Below, one piece after another: positions 44,701 through 56,166 of a stretch of DNA of 64,000 bases. The notes under the pieces were generated by a model. That model worked only from the letters and a program-made list of their open reading frames with translations, was not told the DNA's origin and did no database searches. The stretch is taken from positions 992,001-1,056,000 of the forward strand of contig JAALGY010000043.1 of assembly GCA_032358165.1 (NCBI GenBank). Direction: 5' to 3'. Both the position numbers and the translations under genes were made by a program. The DNA comes from Diplosphaera chodatii. Lineage: Eukaryota > Chlorophyta > Trebouxiophyceae > Prasiolales > Stichococcaceae. The stretch's first letter is position 1; every line of letters begins with the position of its first letter.

Positions 44701-45766
44701 CCCACATCAGCGCCCACGTCCATGCCCACAGCAGCGCCAAGCAGCGCGCCTACAGATGCGCCGAGCTCGACGCCCACCGAGGCGCCTACAGCAGCCCCAA
44801 CCACTGAGGCTCCGTCTGCAGCACCCACCACAGATACGCCCACGGCTGCGCCCACCACAGATGCGCCCACGGCAGCGCCAACAGAGTCTCCGACACCGGA
44901 GCAGGCCACTGTGCAGACGATGGGTCGGTACTCGCAGTGCGGGGGGCGGGGCGCGGGCTGCACGGTGCGAAACGGCCCAGCCGCAACTGTTGCACAGCGC
45001 AAGCATCCATGCTGCTCCTCTAGAGAGCTTGTACCTGTACTGAGAGTTGCAGTCCTGCACACGCAGGGCACCTGCAATGACGGCACATGGCCGAGTGTAC
45101 AGTGCGAGTCTGGTGACGCCTGCATCCGCCAGAACGAGTGGTAAGGCCTTACCCGCACAATATGGATCTTGGGTTATCCACTAAGGGCAAGCCTGGTCCG
45201 TCCTTTGGCATGAAGTGTCAGCACCAGTCACGACAGCATATCCACCTGCTGTAGGTACTACCAGTGCCTGCCGGCAGATACACCTACGTCGGCGCCAGTG
45301 CCGGTGCCTACACAGGCGCCCACTGGTACTGACAGAGTGGCACGCTCGTTCCCCATGTACTCACAGTGCGGCGGCAGGTGAGGATCATTTATGAGGACAT
45401 TACAAGTGTTGACGCAATGCCTGACATCTGCAATTGATGCTGACACACGGATCTGCAGTAGTGACGCTGCTGCGGGACACCACCTTTCAGATCAAACAAT
45501 AACAAGCTGCGTGCACATGCACAGGAGTAACTGCCCCTCGGACGTCAGCTGTGGTGACAACGTGTGGGGCAGTGGATGTGCAAGTGGCAGCTGCCAGCGG
45601 CAGAATGAGTGGTGAGTGATGACACCGGCTGCTTGAGTGCCCACATGTCAACAGGGGTGACCCTGCCCCAACCCTGCAACCTCGCATGCACATGCAGGAT
45701 GGCATGCGTCATGATGGAATAACTTTCTCACGTTGTGTCACTTGCAGGTACTACCAATGCATGTAG
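38710..45766 (+). CDS. Secreted GH5-family endoglucanase with N-terminal domain, Pro-rich linkers and three C-terminal CBM1-like modules
   Basis: Predicted extracellular beta-1,4-glucanase of 1,088 aa from 23 phase-consistent exons (38710-39003 through 45748-45766; CDS 3,267 nt). Signal peptide MQGVGAGAIRLLALVAVLCG with cleavage near residue 28. Residues about 60-258 form an unassigned domain, then a short Pro linker (NPPSPPPLPP). The catalytic barrel spans about 317-725: LKGINWFGYE, LGFNAVRLPFSFSDL, MYVLIDDHSN, VLYDILNEPDSQG (acid/base Glu codon 42232-42234), VVVSPHVYPPTI and FPVIIGEFGSRL (nucleophile Glu codon 43173-43175), then VTSWFWWAWNANSGDTGG. A long Pro/Ala/Ser linker (exon 17) leads to three Cys-rich modules (exons 18-23) separated by Thr/Ala/Pro linkers. 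All key GH5 residues are present, so it should be active. Whether it cuts cellulose, mixed-linkage glucan or the alga's own wall is unknown. Exon 6 start (40629 or 40641) is ambiguous by four residues. Confidence 0.88.
44300..45766 (+). repeat. Three CBM1-like cellulose-binding modules with shared intron position
   Basis: Module 1 starts WTQCGGKSGCTPTSGTC and ends VRADQW-YWQC. Module 2 starts YSQCGGRGAGC and ends IRQNEW-YYQC. Module 3 starts YSQCGGR-SNC and ends RQNEW-YYQCM with the stop codon. Each keeps the QCGG start and the aromatic-aromatic-QC end of fungal-type CBM1, with extra Cys residues. In all three, an intron splits the Trp codon as TG|G right before Tyr (introns at 44411-44612, 45141-45254 and 45612-45747). 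Confidence 0.8.
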
Positions 45767-46418
45767 AGCACTGACGCAGGCGGGCAGTGTAGTGCGCCTT
45801 TCAGCTCTAGATTTCCGTGCAATATGGACCACACAGCCTGACGAGCGCCGGCACGGTACCAGTGAGCTGCAAACTACATGCGTGATGACCGTCGCTGCGT
45901 GATTTTGACTTTGACCTGGACATGGCCGTTCAGGCCCTCACTGCTGGAGATGACGAAGTTGTAGGAGATGTCAGCATAGACTAGGAGCGCAGGACACGCA
46001 GTCGTGATCCCGTAGCAATAGCGTAGTCCAGTTCATAGAGCCAAACTGTGTTTTGGCGCAGTGCGTTCAGTCAGCATGGTGTGAGGTGTGACAGCTATGG
46101 CTATGCTCAGGATTACCTGATTTACGTGCCTGATTTTCGCTTCAATGCGCAACGGCATGACGCGGTGTTGCATAAACACACAGATCAGCTGATGCTGCTT
46201 TATTCGTTATTGTGATTGTAACTTCGGTGCTTGACAACCTTTGCAACTGCCAGCACCATCAGCTGCTGTTCATAGTGTGGCAGCACACCACAGCACACAC
46301 TTGCACGTTTGCAGCTGGCTCGGACTGTCACAGCTCTGCAGATCAACCGTCAACCGACTGTCTCTAAAACCCTTCTGTTCGTGCCCTCGCGTCTACAGCA
46401 CATGGCGGCCGCATCCCA
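45767..46418. other. Convergent intergenic region, 0.65 kb
   Basis: Between the GH5 stop (+) and the RPB5 stop (-). It contains the two 3' UTRs; a TGTAA near 46216-46220 could serve the GH5 transcript. No exon was identified. Confidence 0.4.
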
Positions 46419-48336
46419 TCAGACGCACAGGCGGTATGTCACATAGCGCCCAGCTGTCTCTGAGGGACGCACGATGCGGACGACCTGCAGCGATGGCAGC
46501 GCCACATGTGCACACGAGTGCTCGAAGCACCTGTGCCACTTTCGCACATGCCAACCTGCAACATGCAACCTGCTGGCATGAAGGTGACATGACACCAGTG
46601 GCGCAAGCTAATTTTGAAGTTGTATCACCTGGCCACGGGACATGCCGTAGTAGCGCGCGACGGGGTCGTTGAACTGGATGCGCGGCAGCTGCGTGTCCTT
46701 CACCCTGTAGCGCTCCAGCAGCGCGCGCTTCTCATCAGGTGTGAGCACCTGCCAGCGTGCAAACACCACAGTGACCCTTGGCTGGCATGCTGTATGACGA
46801 CCACCTCACGAAGCTCTGGCAGCGCATGCTACTGCAGGGCTCCTCAGCTCCCAACAGTGGTGTGTTTGTTGAGTTTCCCACCTGGTGTTTGGGCACCAGC
46901 ACATGCTGGGTGATGTTCACCAGCAGCTCTGCCTCCTGGAACACCTCAATTACATACTTGGGCGCCATCTCCGCCAGGCACTGCTTGGCAAAGGCTGTCA
47001 GCTGGACCTGCGCAGCGGCAGGCAGAGGCGGCTACGACCTTGGCAACAAGACATTTGACAGTGTGAACATTCTGAAGCGCACACGCGCAAACTTGATGTG
47101 GACAGGGGGACAGTTGCCAGGCCTGCTGCAGCGGGCCCTGTCAGGTCATAAGGCGTTTCCGCTGCACATGCGTGCAAATTCATGACCGGATGTTCTGCAG
47201 GGTCCATACAGCAGGGCATCCACACACCTGGACGACCATGACGGCGCGTGAGACGGTCTCGGTGCGCATGCGCTCCGCGTACGTCTTGATGCTCTTGACG
47301 CCCACCTTTGCGTCCTCGGCAAAGAACACGAAGATCTGCGGGGAGGCGAAGCCGAAAAGGTGCCTGACCAGGTTTGCTGGGGGTTAACGAGTTATGGCAA
47401 CGGGACGCCATTCCCGTAGGCCCCTGCTGGCAACAATGCCAACTAGGCGTGCCGTCGATCACTGTGCCACAAGTCTTGATGTCACATGTATGGCGAGGAC
47501 GAACGCCGCAGCAAGCACTCATGCTGACAGCGTGCTGATGTCGCCACTGGGGTGTTGCTGTTTGCCGAGAGCGCCCCCCATGGCTTGGGTAGGGGGGCGC
47601 CCGTTCTGATACCAACCCGTGCCGTGTCTGATAGGCAGACGGGACTCGACTGCGGCAAATGCTTGTTGCTTCTGTGCACCATGCAGGGCCATACACCTTA
47701 ACGGCTGCAAAGTGCAGCAGGCCATCCCACGCCCAATGTCGGGCAGGGCTTGCAGCACGACCACACCGCTCCAAGCAAGGGTGCACGAAGCACCCTTGGC
47801 GTCTGAGACCGCTTGGATGGGGGGCGTTGGCTGCAGCACCTGCTCGGTGGGGTCGTCCTGCTTGGGAGCCAGGATGGTGAGGTCATCCTTGCCGGGCTCT
47901 GCCCCGTAGCGCTCTATGAAGCCCTCCAGGTCCATTTCCAGGTCCTCCTGCAGCATGTCACTCACACGTGACCACTGCCGTGTGCAAGGGCGGCATGGCT
48001 CAGGGCTCGTCGTGCACAGAGTGTGCGGCAATGCTGCGGCGGCACCATGTGAGCAGCTGTCAATGGCCCTGGGCAGCACGACACCTGGGCGATCAGGTAG
48101 CTCCTGTCCCTCAACATCTGCAGGCATGTGCGTCGGATGCGGAAGAACCGCAGCGCAAAGGCATTCTCTTGCTCCTGCAGCAACAGCAGAGGCACCGGCG
48201 GTGTGAGAAACGTGTCTGGTGTCTCTCATGCATATCCCACGGCATAATAACCGTGCAACCGCACAGTAAGGACGTCAAAGGTTGGGTCTCCGCATCCTGG
48301 CACCCGGAACGACTGCACGTTGGGCACCTGCACCAT
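46419..48336 (-). CDS. RPB5: RNA polymerase subunit RPABC1 (RPB5)
   Basis: Shared subunit of nuclear RNA polymerases I, II and III, forming the lower jaw. Seven phase-consistent exons on the minus strand: 48336-48328, 48174-48085, 47947-47840, 47335-47228, 47007-46882, 46748-46629, 46484-46419, giving 208 aa; family members are about 205-215. The jaw domain carries [20 protein letters not shown]. The assembly domain follows: [53 protein letters not shown]. The invariant C-terminus reads [20 protein letters not shown] and [19 protein letters not shown]. The first coding exon is only nine nucleotides (ATG GTG CAG) and was placed by phase and position, so the start is slightly less certain than the rest. 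It is divergently transcribed from the TTL-family gene. Confidence 0.95.
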
Positions 48337-49072
48337 GGCAGCCGCCAATCAGCAGGCGCCGCGGCGGAGCGCCCTGCTGGCCAGACGGCTGCCGATGGGT
48401 CCCCGCGTCCTACTGCTGCCGGTGTCACCGCAGATTATACATAGAGTGCTCCAACTTTGCACTAGGTGCAGCCCCAGCCCAGCAAACAGCTGCCTGTCTA
48501 CCAGCAGCCGGTCGCTGTGCGCGGTCTGTGCACCACCAAACACGTGCAGGCGCCAGGTGAGCAACGCTTTAGAAGCAACAGGGTGTCTCTCTCAAGACCA
48601 AACCGGCTGTAGAGCTCACGAACACACGTCTGCAATGTCGCTCTCGAGTATCGATGTCACTTCGGATCCTGGCAGAAGAGTGGCGTGAGAAGCCGCTGCA
48701 GAAGCGGTTCGCCCTGCGCTATAATTTGTTCTTACTGACTGCTGGTTGTGTCTGCACTTGATCACACTGCAAATCTGAGGTGTGAGCGAACAGGCCGATC
48801 AGCAGGTTCAACATGCATGCCTGCAGTAGTGCAGATCTGATCATTTGTTGCTTGCAGTGCCTGTGGGCAGCGTGGCGTCGTTGGGGTGACAAGTGTTGAG
48901 AACGGAACCAGTTGCTATCTTGTTTGCGTCCCTGCATGCTGTTCTGAGGGTGGTTGTACACCCAGCTGCGGCATGCATGACGGCAGCCAGCGGCAATGAT
49001 GCACACAGTGTGTCAGGAGGAACTGAAAAAGGGCATACGTGAGGTCCGTGAGCACTATATCACAAATCTGTC
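48337..49072. other. Divergent promoter region between RPB5 and the TTL-family gene
   Basis: 736 bp with no supported exon. A short phase-less open frame ends just before the next start. No clear TATA element was seen. Confidence 0.4.
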
Positions 49073-51836
49073 ATGGTCTGGTGGGATGAGCGCCTCGTGG
49101 CAGATGGCAGCGCAAAGCCTGCGAACCCGCCTGGTGTCGATGGCGATGATGATTTTGCCCTCAAGCGGCCTGGCATGCAGGCCCTGCATGCCAGCGTCGA
49201 CCTTGACGACGAGTATCTGAGGTGATGTATCATGCTGCCTAGATTGCAAGATGCCATCTGGCATGTGTGTGAGATGTTGACATACGTGGGAAAGCTGCGC
49301 TGTGCGTGAGGACTCGAGGTGTGTGCCTGTGAAACTCCAGCTGATCAACGTGCAGGGAGCTGGTCGTCGAGGGCCTGCAGCGGCGGCAGCCGGCATGGCG
49401 GGTGACGGCAGACACTGGCAGCGGTGAGGGCGTCACATCCGCAGCAGAGACCAGCGACCTGCACTGGGGGGAGTATGAGCGCATGGATTGGGAGCGCATC
49501 CATGAGGGTGCGCTCGGGGTGGCTGTGCCCAGGCATGCCAACACTAATCGACCCTGATTGCATATTTGCTGCACGTTGCTGCTTGCTAGCACCAGTCGCA
49601 CCGTGTATGTTCGGAATCAAACATGAGCAGCCCCAATCAACGGTTTGGTGGCATGACGATCAAACATAGCCGTCCGCTGTGCTGCAGGTGACCAGGCAGC
49701 CAGCTGCTACTGCATGCGCAAGGGGCTGATTCGCAAGGCGCACCTCGCGCACAACATGAAGAAGTGGGCTGCCAAGCACCCCGGCGGCGCGCTGGCTGCC
49801 GCGGTGCCCGAATCATACATCCTGTCAGTTGACGATGAGGACTACATCGATGAGGCGCTGTGCGACCTGCCAGAGGTGCAGCCAGCTGGACAATCTCACA
49901 GACAGCAGTTGCAGTGGTGCGTGCACATCATGTCCCCCGACGACGATTTGGGCTTGGGTTCTACAACTCTTCGCTGCATCAGGATGTCATGCATGTCAAC
50001 TGTGTGTATCCATGGCAGGCAGCAGGTAAGTACCGTGACTGCTTTGCTGCAGGTCCGAGACATGGAGCCAGGGTCCGCCGTGTGGATAGTCAAGCCATCT
50101 ATCACCAACCAGGGCGCCGGCATCGCAGTGATCGACAGTTGCGCCGGCCTGCGGTCCGTCCTTGAAGGTGCACGGTGCCAATAGCAATATGATGGTTTGC
50201 GGCTCACAAGACCCTCACTTGACCGCCACGTGTGCACCTGATGCTATCACACCAATCCTCGTGTGGTCCACCCTCCAGAAACACCACGATGACAGTGTGA
50301 CTTTGTACCGCAGGGGCACCAGACCTGAGGGAATGGGTGGTGCAGCGGTATGTTGCCAATCCTCTTCTGGTAGATGGGCGAAAATTCCACATCCGTGCTT
50401 ATGTCTTGTGTGTGGGTGCGCTCCTTTATCTCATTCCTCTTTGACACCTTGCCAGGTCAAAATATGCTCTGCAACCAGCCGCTGCCAATGCTATGCATGC
50501 AAAGGAGCTTCACCACAACGATTGTGATGGTGCAGGGAAGCTCCGGGTGTATGTGTACAGTGAGATGCTGGCGCTCTTTGCGGGTGATCGCTATGACGCC
50601 AGCCTCAGCGACCTGTCCAACCTGGCGGCGCACCTGACCAACACCTGCCGGCAGACAGACGCTGCTGTGGGCGAGGACTCAGCAGCAGGCCTGGACAGGG
50701 CTGGTACAGCAGCGGCAGCAGGACCGGCATCAGAGCTGCCCGACACACCCTACAGGGCAGCGCAGCAGTCCACCAGCAGAAGTGCAGGCTGCAGTAGCTA
50801 CAGCGAGGCAGATGTCATTCGGCTGCTATCGGAGTTGCCCGAGGTGCGCCCACCCCGTACGCCATGTGGGCTGCAGTAGCGCACCTGAATACGGTGGCCG
50901 TGCCAGTCGTGGGTTGTTGGGCTCATGCGCCACAATTTTTGTGACTGTAGGCACTGGCGGCGGAGGGCATGCCACTTGCAGAAGCACAGGACCGGTTGGA
51001 CTCGGTCAGGCGGCAGTGCTTCGCTGTTATTGGTGTGCAACCGAAGGCCCATTGACTGTATCTGTATCTGACTGCTGTGTCCTGTCACGTCATCTGATGT
51101 GTTGCAAGAGCTCAAAGGAAGCGTCCCGGCATCTGGGGCTGGAGCGCAGCAGACTGGTGCAGGGGCAGTGATGGCGTCATGTCCATCTGCCAACAGGCGA
51201 GTGCCTGGAGGCGGTGTCGCACGAGCTCACCTTCTTCCCGCTGCCGCGCTGCTTCGAGCTGTTCGGCTTCGATCTGATGGTGGATGCGGACTGGCGGGTG
51301 TGGCTGCTGGAGGCCAATGCCGAGCCGGACTTTGGCCAGGTTGGCTACCGATGTGCCCTGCTCAGCTGTACGAGTTCGATGAAAAATGGGATGGAGCACT
51401 GTCATGCTGCCGTAATTTGCCGAGTCCTCTGGGCACAGAGAGTGGCTCGTAGAGTCTGGCTCGTAGAGTCATGTGGTTGCTGCTGCAGACGGGGGAGCGA
51501 CTCAAGGGCCTGGTGGCGGGCGTCGTGGATGGCACCCTTCAACTGGTGGCAGACCCACTGGCAACAGGCCAATCATCCGACAACCTGGCGCATGCAGCAG
51601 CCGCTGACTGCGAGCCAGCGCACAGCAATGGCGTGCAGCCAGCCGCTTGCGGTGCGGCGGTAGCTGAGGGTAGTGGCTTGGCAGAGGCGTCAGGCACCAA
51701 TAGCAGGAATGGTGTGGAACCCAGGGACAGCGCAGCCTCGACTTCAGCAGCGTTGGCTAGTGCGCACTTTCATGAAGTATTCAGCAGCGGGAGGGGGGCT
51801 GCATCGCAAGGCCCATCAGGCATCCGGATGTTGTGA
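49073..51836 (+). CDS. Tubulin-tyrosine ligase family protein (ATP-grasp), 528 aa
   Basis: Predicted ATP-dependent amino-acid ligase modifying tubulin or another C-terminal tail; family members add Tyr, Glu or Gly. Nine phase-consistent exons: 49073-49221, 49356-49507, 49688-49875, 50053-50167, 50314-50415, 50536-50843, 50951-51032, 51197-51339, 51489-51836. Recognisable TTL blocks: RKGLIRKAHLAHNMKKWAAK; VWIVKPSITNQGAGI (the ATP-grasp Lys loop); VVQRYVANPLLVDGRKFHIR; VYVYSEMLALFAG with HLTNTCRQ; and the metal-binding end ELFGFDLMVDADWRVWLLEA followed by NAEPDF. A low-complexity insert (about residues 265-305) interrupts the core after HLTNTC. The C-terminal tail after LQLVADPLATG is Ala/Ser-rich. 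The chosen ATG begins MVWWDERLVADG; an earlier start in another exon is possible. Whether it ligates or elongates, and on which substrate, cannot be told. Confidence 0.85.
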
Positions 51837-52195
51837 ATTCAGGATTCCAGTCGAAACGAGGTTGAAGTATGCAGTTGAGTCCCACGTGATTGAAAGCATG
51901 TTCAGCAAGTCCGGTTCAGGAGGTCACTGGCAACCAGGAACGCCTGCCCTGCAGCATAAACCCCGGCTTGCAGCAGGCGCAGCAAACATTGCGATACATT
52001 GCGCCATTGCAATGCAGCGCAGCTAGCATGATTGAGGACTTCCATGCATGCCTTCGCCCACGACGTGACGCAGTGACAGCGCAGTGATTGGCTCTGCACA
52101 ATTGCTGTGAGCAGACTGGACCAGCAAGCCAGTCGTGGAGCTCAGGTTGGTGTGGCTAAGAAAAAACCAACCATTGGCAGGCTGTATCAGCAGCA
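51837..52195. other. Intergenic spacer between TTL-family gene and uS15
   Basis: 359 bp holding the TTL-family 3' UTR and the uS15 promoter/leader. Nothing else is recognisable. Confidence 0.4.
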
Positions 52196-53501
52196 ATGCA
52201 GGCGCTATTGCGGCATGCAGGCGAGCCTGCGCTGCTCGCTCTTGCACGGACCTGCGCCCTGGCGGCCAGAGCGTTTGCGCCGGGCCAGCATGCAGGCTGC
52301 AGCGTTGCAGCACGGCACCTGGCGACGTCGGCCCCAGACGGCGTGTCTGCTGCTGACGAGACCATGCGCGAGTCTGACAGCCAGCAGGCGTCATCACCCA
52401 GGGGCGGTGTCGGTGACAGCGTTGGCGGCAGCAATGCCGGCACCGGCAGCGGAGGCGGCGCCGGTCCCGGACCACCCGGCAAGCCCGGCTACCCGCACCG
52501 CTTCAACCAGCCATACAGCCCGGACATCCGGCGCTTCGTGCATCAGCTGGAGCAGGAGCGGCGGCCGCCGCTGGCCGACTCGTTGCTGCGGGGCGGCGGC
52601 GCGATGGGACAGGCGCCCGCATCAGAGGGGCTGCCGCCGCCTCGCTTGGACCTTGTGCAACAGGTGGGCGTTGATGAATACACTTACTGCATGCAGTAGC
52701 GGCCAGACTGAGCATGGGTCTCAGCCTGCTCAGCCTGCACAGTCTTTCATCAGCATGTCTTTCATGAGCTCGCAAGCGGCAAATGCCAGCCAGCGTGGCT
52801 AACGTGTCAAGCCCAACCACTGCAGTACCTGTCAGAGGAGACAGCGTCGACAGCTGAGCAGCGAGCGGTCGCGCTGCGGCAGGCGATGCTCGTCTTCCAG
52901 CGCTTTGACGGCGACACTGGGTCCTCAGAAGTGCAGGGTGAGGCTGCGTGGGGATGTTTCTTACCACCTTGAAATGCATGCAGTAACAGAAAGGTACCTT
53001 CAACATATCCTGGAAGACTGCCCTCGAAAGCATAACTGCCACTCGTTGACATCTATCTGCGATGCAGTGGCACGCCTGACGACACGCATCACTCAGCTTG
53101 CGGAGCATATGCGGATCCACAAGAAGGACTATGCCAGCCGCCGCGGCCTAGAGGCTGTCATCGCGCAAAGACGAGCGCTGCTGCAGTACCTGCGGCGCAA
53201 GGACTTTGGAGTCTATGCACAGCTCATCAGCCGCTTGGGCTTGCGTGACACCTACGCCAAGCTGGTAAGTCTGATTACTTAGCTAGCACTGCTCGAAAGG
53301 CCGACAACAGTACTGCTTGTTCACACTTTATGTGGACTGAAGCCACCATTCTTTGTGTTCAGTGTGAAAAGCCAGAAGCTGCTTGGTGGAGACCGATGTC
53401 TCAACTGCGTGCAGGACCGGATCACATTGCAGATCCAGCAGCGACGGCAGCGCGGTCCCAGCAAGCCGCGCCGTGGTAGCAGCAAGAAAAGGCGGCGCTG
53501 A
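52196..53501 (+). CDS. Organellar ribosomal protein uS15 (nuclear-encoded, probably mitochondrial)
   Basis: Small-subunit ribosomal protein that binds the central domain of 16S-type rRNA. Four phase-consistent exons, 52196-52663, 52826-52937, 53068-53264 and 53415-53501, give 287 aa. The first about 60 residues ([20 protein letters not shown]... [10 protein letters not shown]) look like a mitochondrial presequence. A Gly/Ser-rich spacer and a plant-like extension follow. The S15 domain runs from [14 protein letters not shown] through [40 protein letters not shown] and [20 protein letters not shown], all hallmark segments. The tail is strongly basic ([13 protein letters not shown]). At 287 aa it is much longer than bacterial S15 (about 89 aa) because of the N-terminal extension, as is usual for mitochondrial versions. 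The ATG at 52196 fits the presequence. Confidence 0.92.
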
Positions 53502-54040
53502 TGCGCTGATGCGCGCCATTGTCAATCTTTATTAGTGTCAGCCTCTATCTAGTTGTGCACCGTATCTCTGCAGCTGCTTTCAAAGTGTGCTCTATAAGGT
53601 TGTCGATCAGCCGCATAAAATAAATTGCCATAGATTGCAACAGCTGACATGCTGGCTTACCATTAACAGTGCCAGGCCTGATGTCTCATGTCCTCCATAA
53701 TGACTGTGCACAACATACTCGATAAGAGCACGCAGCTGCCTGATGCTGTCTCGGAGGTTGCATCATGTGACCCAACTGCCCGAGAAACCCCGCACAACCC
53801 TGTGGTAGGATAGCACATCGATTCCGGCTCGGCACGTCACATGGAGTGCATATGACGGACCCAGCCGCACCGTGCTCCAGGCCTGGAGGACGCCTCCCAG
53901 CCCTTTTTGCGGCTTGTGAGGCACCTGGGGGCCGCCTGCACTCCGGCATGCCTGCGGCCGCAGGATGATGCAGTTGTATAACCCATCCTGGGGGCATTTG
54001 CTTCTTTGAGATGCACTCCAACCGCTACCATGTGGTCCTC
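53502..54040. other. Convergent intergenic spacer, 0.54 kb
   Basis: Lies between uS15 (+) and the 442-aa gene (-). AT-rich just after uS15 (around 53600-53650), consistent with a 3' UTR. No exon supported. Confidence 0.4.
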
Positions 54041-56166
54041 CTACTCCTCAAACTTGAATGATACGAGCCAGAGTCTATCAGCACCTTCCGCTTCCCAGCG
54101 CACCTTGACCACCGTTGCTACGAGTATGGCGGGGATTGGCACAGCCACTGCCACCTCCGCCACTACTCTCCTGTCATTGGGAGGTTGTGCTGCTGGCGCC
54201 TGTTGCTGATGCTGCTGCTTCTTCTGCCGCTGCCTTCCCGTAGTTTCGTGTCCTCCCTGGCCATCAGTGTCGTCCTGCTCTCGAATGTGGATGCCGTGCT
54301 GCTTGGCTGCCTGCGCCTCCTGCTCAAGGCGACGGTGCAGCCCCAGCAGTGACGCCAGCAGTTGTGCCGGAGGGCAATCGTGGCGCACCTGCAGAAAGCC
54401 TCGTTGGTGCTTCATGTACATAGAGACGATGGCCTCCCATAAGCACAGTGCGCATGACGCCAACCCGAAACAACACAAGTGTACCAGTGTCCTCTGCGCT
54501 GTTGTTGCATGTATGGGCTCGCATGCCAATTCGAGATGGGCGCACTCACATCGAAAATTCTGGAGTCGACCAGCGCAGCGACGGGCATACCCAGCGGCCG
54601 CCACCAGCGGTCATTGCTGTACACTCGGAGCGCAAGCCCCAGCTCTGGCAACCTCTCCAGCGGGTCCTGGCAGGAGTTGCAAGTTATTGGCAGACACTGT
54701 GACAGCAGTGTCACTCAGCAGTCTTCCTGTGCAGCCGCTGAGTGTGTCTGTGCACACTCCGATCACACATGCTCGAGGTTGGTGCGCACCCAGTGTGCAG
54801 GAAGCTGCAGCATGCGGGTGCAGAACTCCACCATCTGCATGGCGGTCGGCTGCGCATACTTGCTGTCATCATGGATCACAAACCGCACCCGCAGCACATC
54901 GCAAAGCGCCAGCTGCAACTGCCTGTACCACATAAAATGTAGGACATTGCTGCTCTCACAGGCCCTGTTGTCAACTTGCGGCACCGAAGCACTCCTTTGC
55001 AGGCTGTCAGGGCACCACACCGAGTGCACTCTTTCCTGAAACTGCAGCGACGACATGCAGCGCACTTGGCCATGGTGTCCAACTGCATGACAGATGCCCG
55101 CCGCTCTGCAGCCACTCTCACGTCCAAATGGGCAAATGCCTGCTCGATGTCCTTTGGCATGTATACACACGAAGTGAACAGTCTGGCCGACGATCAGACA
55201 TGCGCAGCCACGTGACATGGCCATGTTTCCAGCAGTCACCGCAGGGTTGCCGCGGATGTGCAGCACGCCGCCATCAGACAGGCCACGTTGGCTCCAGCCT
55301 GTGGCCACCTTTCCCGTGTCTGGCAAGATGCAGTCGACTTTCTCTGTCCCCTGCACCCCAACCAACCATGGATCGCACCGGTTGTGAAAGTTGCTGTCTT
55401 TTAGGCTGCTATTGCAATCGAGATCGTTTGATTTGCAGAAGCTCCTTAACAGATTTCTCTTAGCGCACAGGCCACGCTGCTGACGGGCAGCACATCGTGC
55501 ACCTGAATGTAGAACATGTAGCGCGCCGGAAGCAACCGGATGTGCAGGTCTTTTAGTCTGTCCTTCCTGATGGCTACGGATTTGCGCAGCGCCGGCCCCA
55601 GCGCCGCCAGCGCCCGCCCCACATCCTCGGCGCGCTCGTGCTCCCGCGGCCAGTCGTCAAGGTCCTGGGTTCACGTGGATCAGATTGCAATGAGGTTGCG
55701 GTTACGACCGTCACAAACACATCGCCGGCAAAGTGTGGTCGCAATGAGGCAGCGATCTTTGCCAGAATGCTGACTGTCTCGCAGCAGTGGTCTAGCTCTG
55801 GTTGCGCATGCAGCACGGCATGCTCACCAGCAGGATGTTGACGCCATATTTCTGTTTCGCTGCAGCCATCCATTCGCTGATGTACTGACGCAGCAGCACC
55901 CGCTGCTGCAAGGTGTTGCCGTTGGCGCCGTTCGCAAACAGGTGGCCCAGCCGGCTGTCGCCGTGCACAAGAAGGTGGTTATCGGCAGGCTGCTGACCTT
56001 CCGAGCTCCCTTTTTCATCACGGTTAACAGCTTCATGTTCTGACTGCGACGATTGTGGCGCGTTCGAGTGAATCTGGGTTTCTCGAGTGTCATCAGGAAC
56101 ACACTCCCCGCATTGGTGGCAGACTGCGGCGTCGTGACGGAGACTCTGGTCCATGCTGTCTGGCAT
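54041..56166 (-). CDS. Unrecognised 442-aa protein, Gln-rich C-terminal region
   Basis: Seven phase-consistent exons on the minus strand: 56166-55828, 55664-55503, 55350-55240, 55139-55066, 54922-54790, 54666-54550, 54433-54041 (1,329 nt). Family not recognised. The N-terminus has a CHQCGECV cluster and polar sequence, then LRQYISEWMAAAKQKYGVNI. The middle holds RLLPARYMFYIQ, TGKVATGWSQRGLSDGGVLH, CDVLRVRFVIHDDSKYAQPT and LALRVYSNDRWWRPLGMPVA, with strand-like segments suggesting one compact fold. The last exon has a helical QLLASLLGLHRRLEQEAQAA, a Gln/Lys-rich linker, then PIPAILVATVVKVRWEAEG and a FKFEE end. No signal peptide or membrane helix. The acceptor of the last exon (GGGAG) is weak and the acceptor at 55139 has an in-frame alternative. 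Confidence 0.6.
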
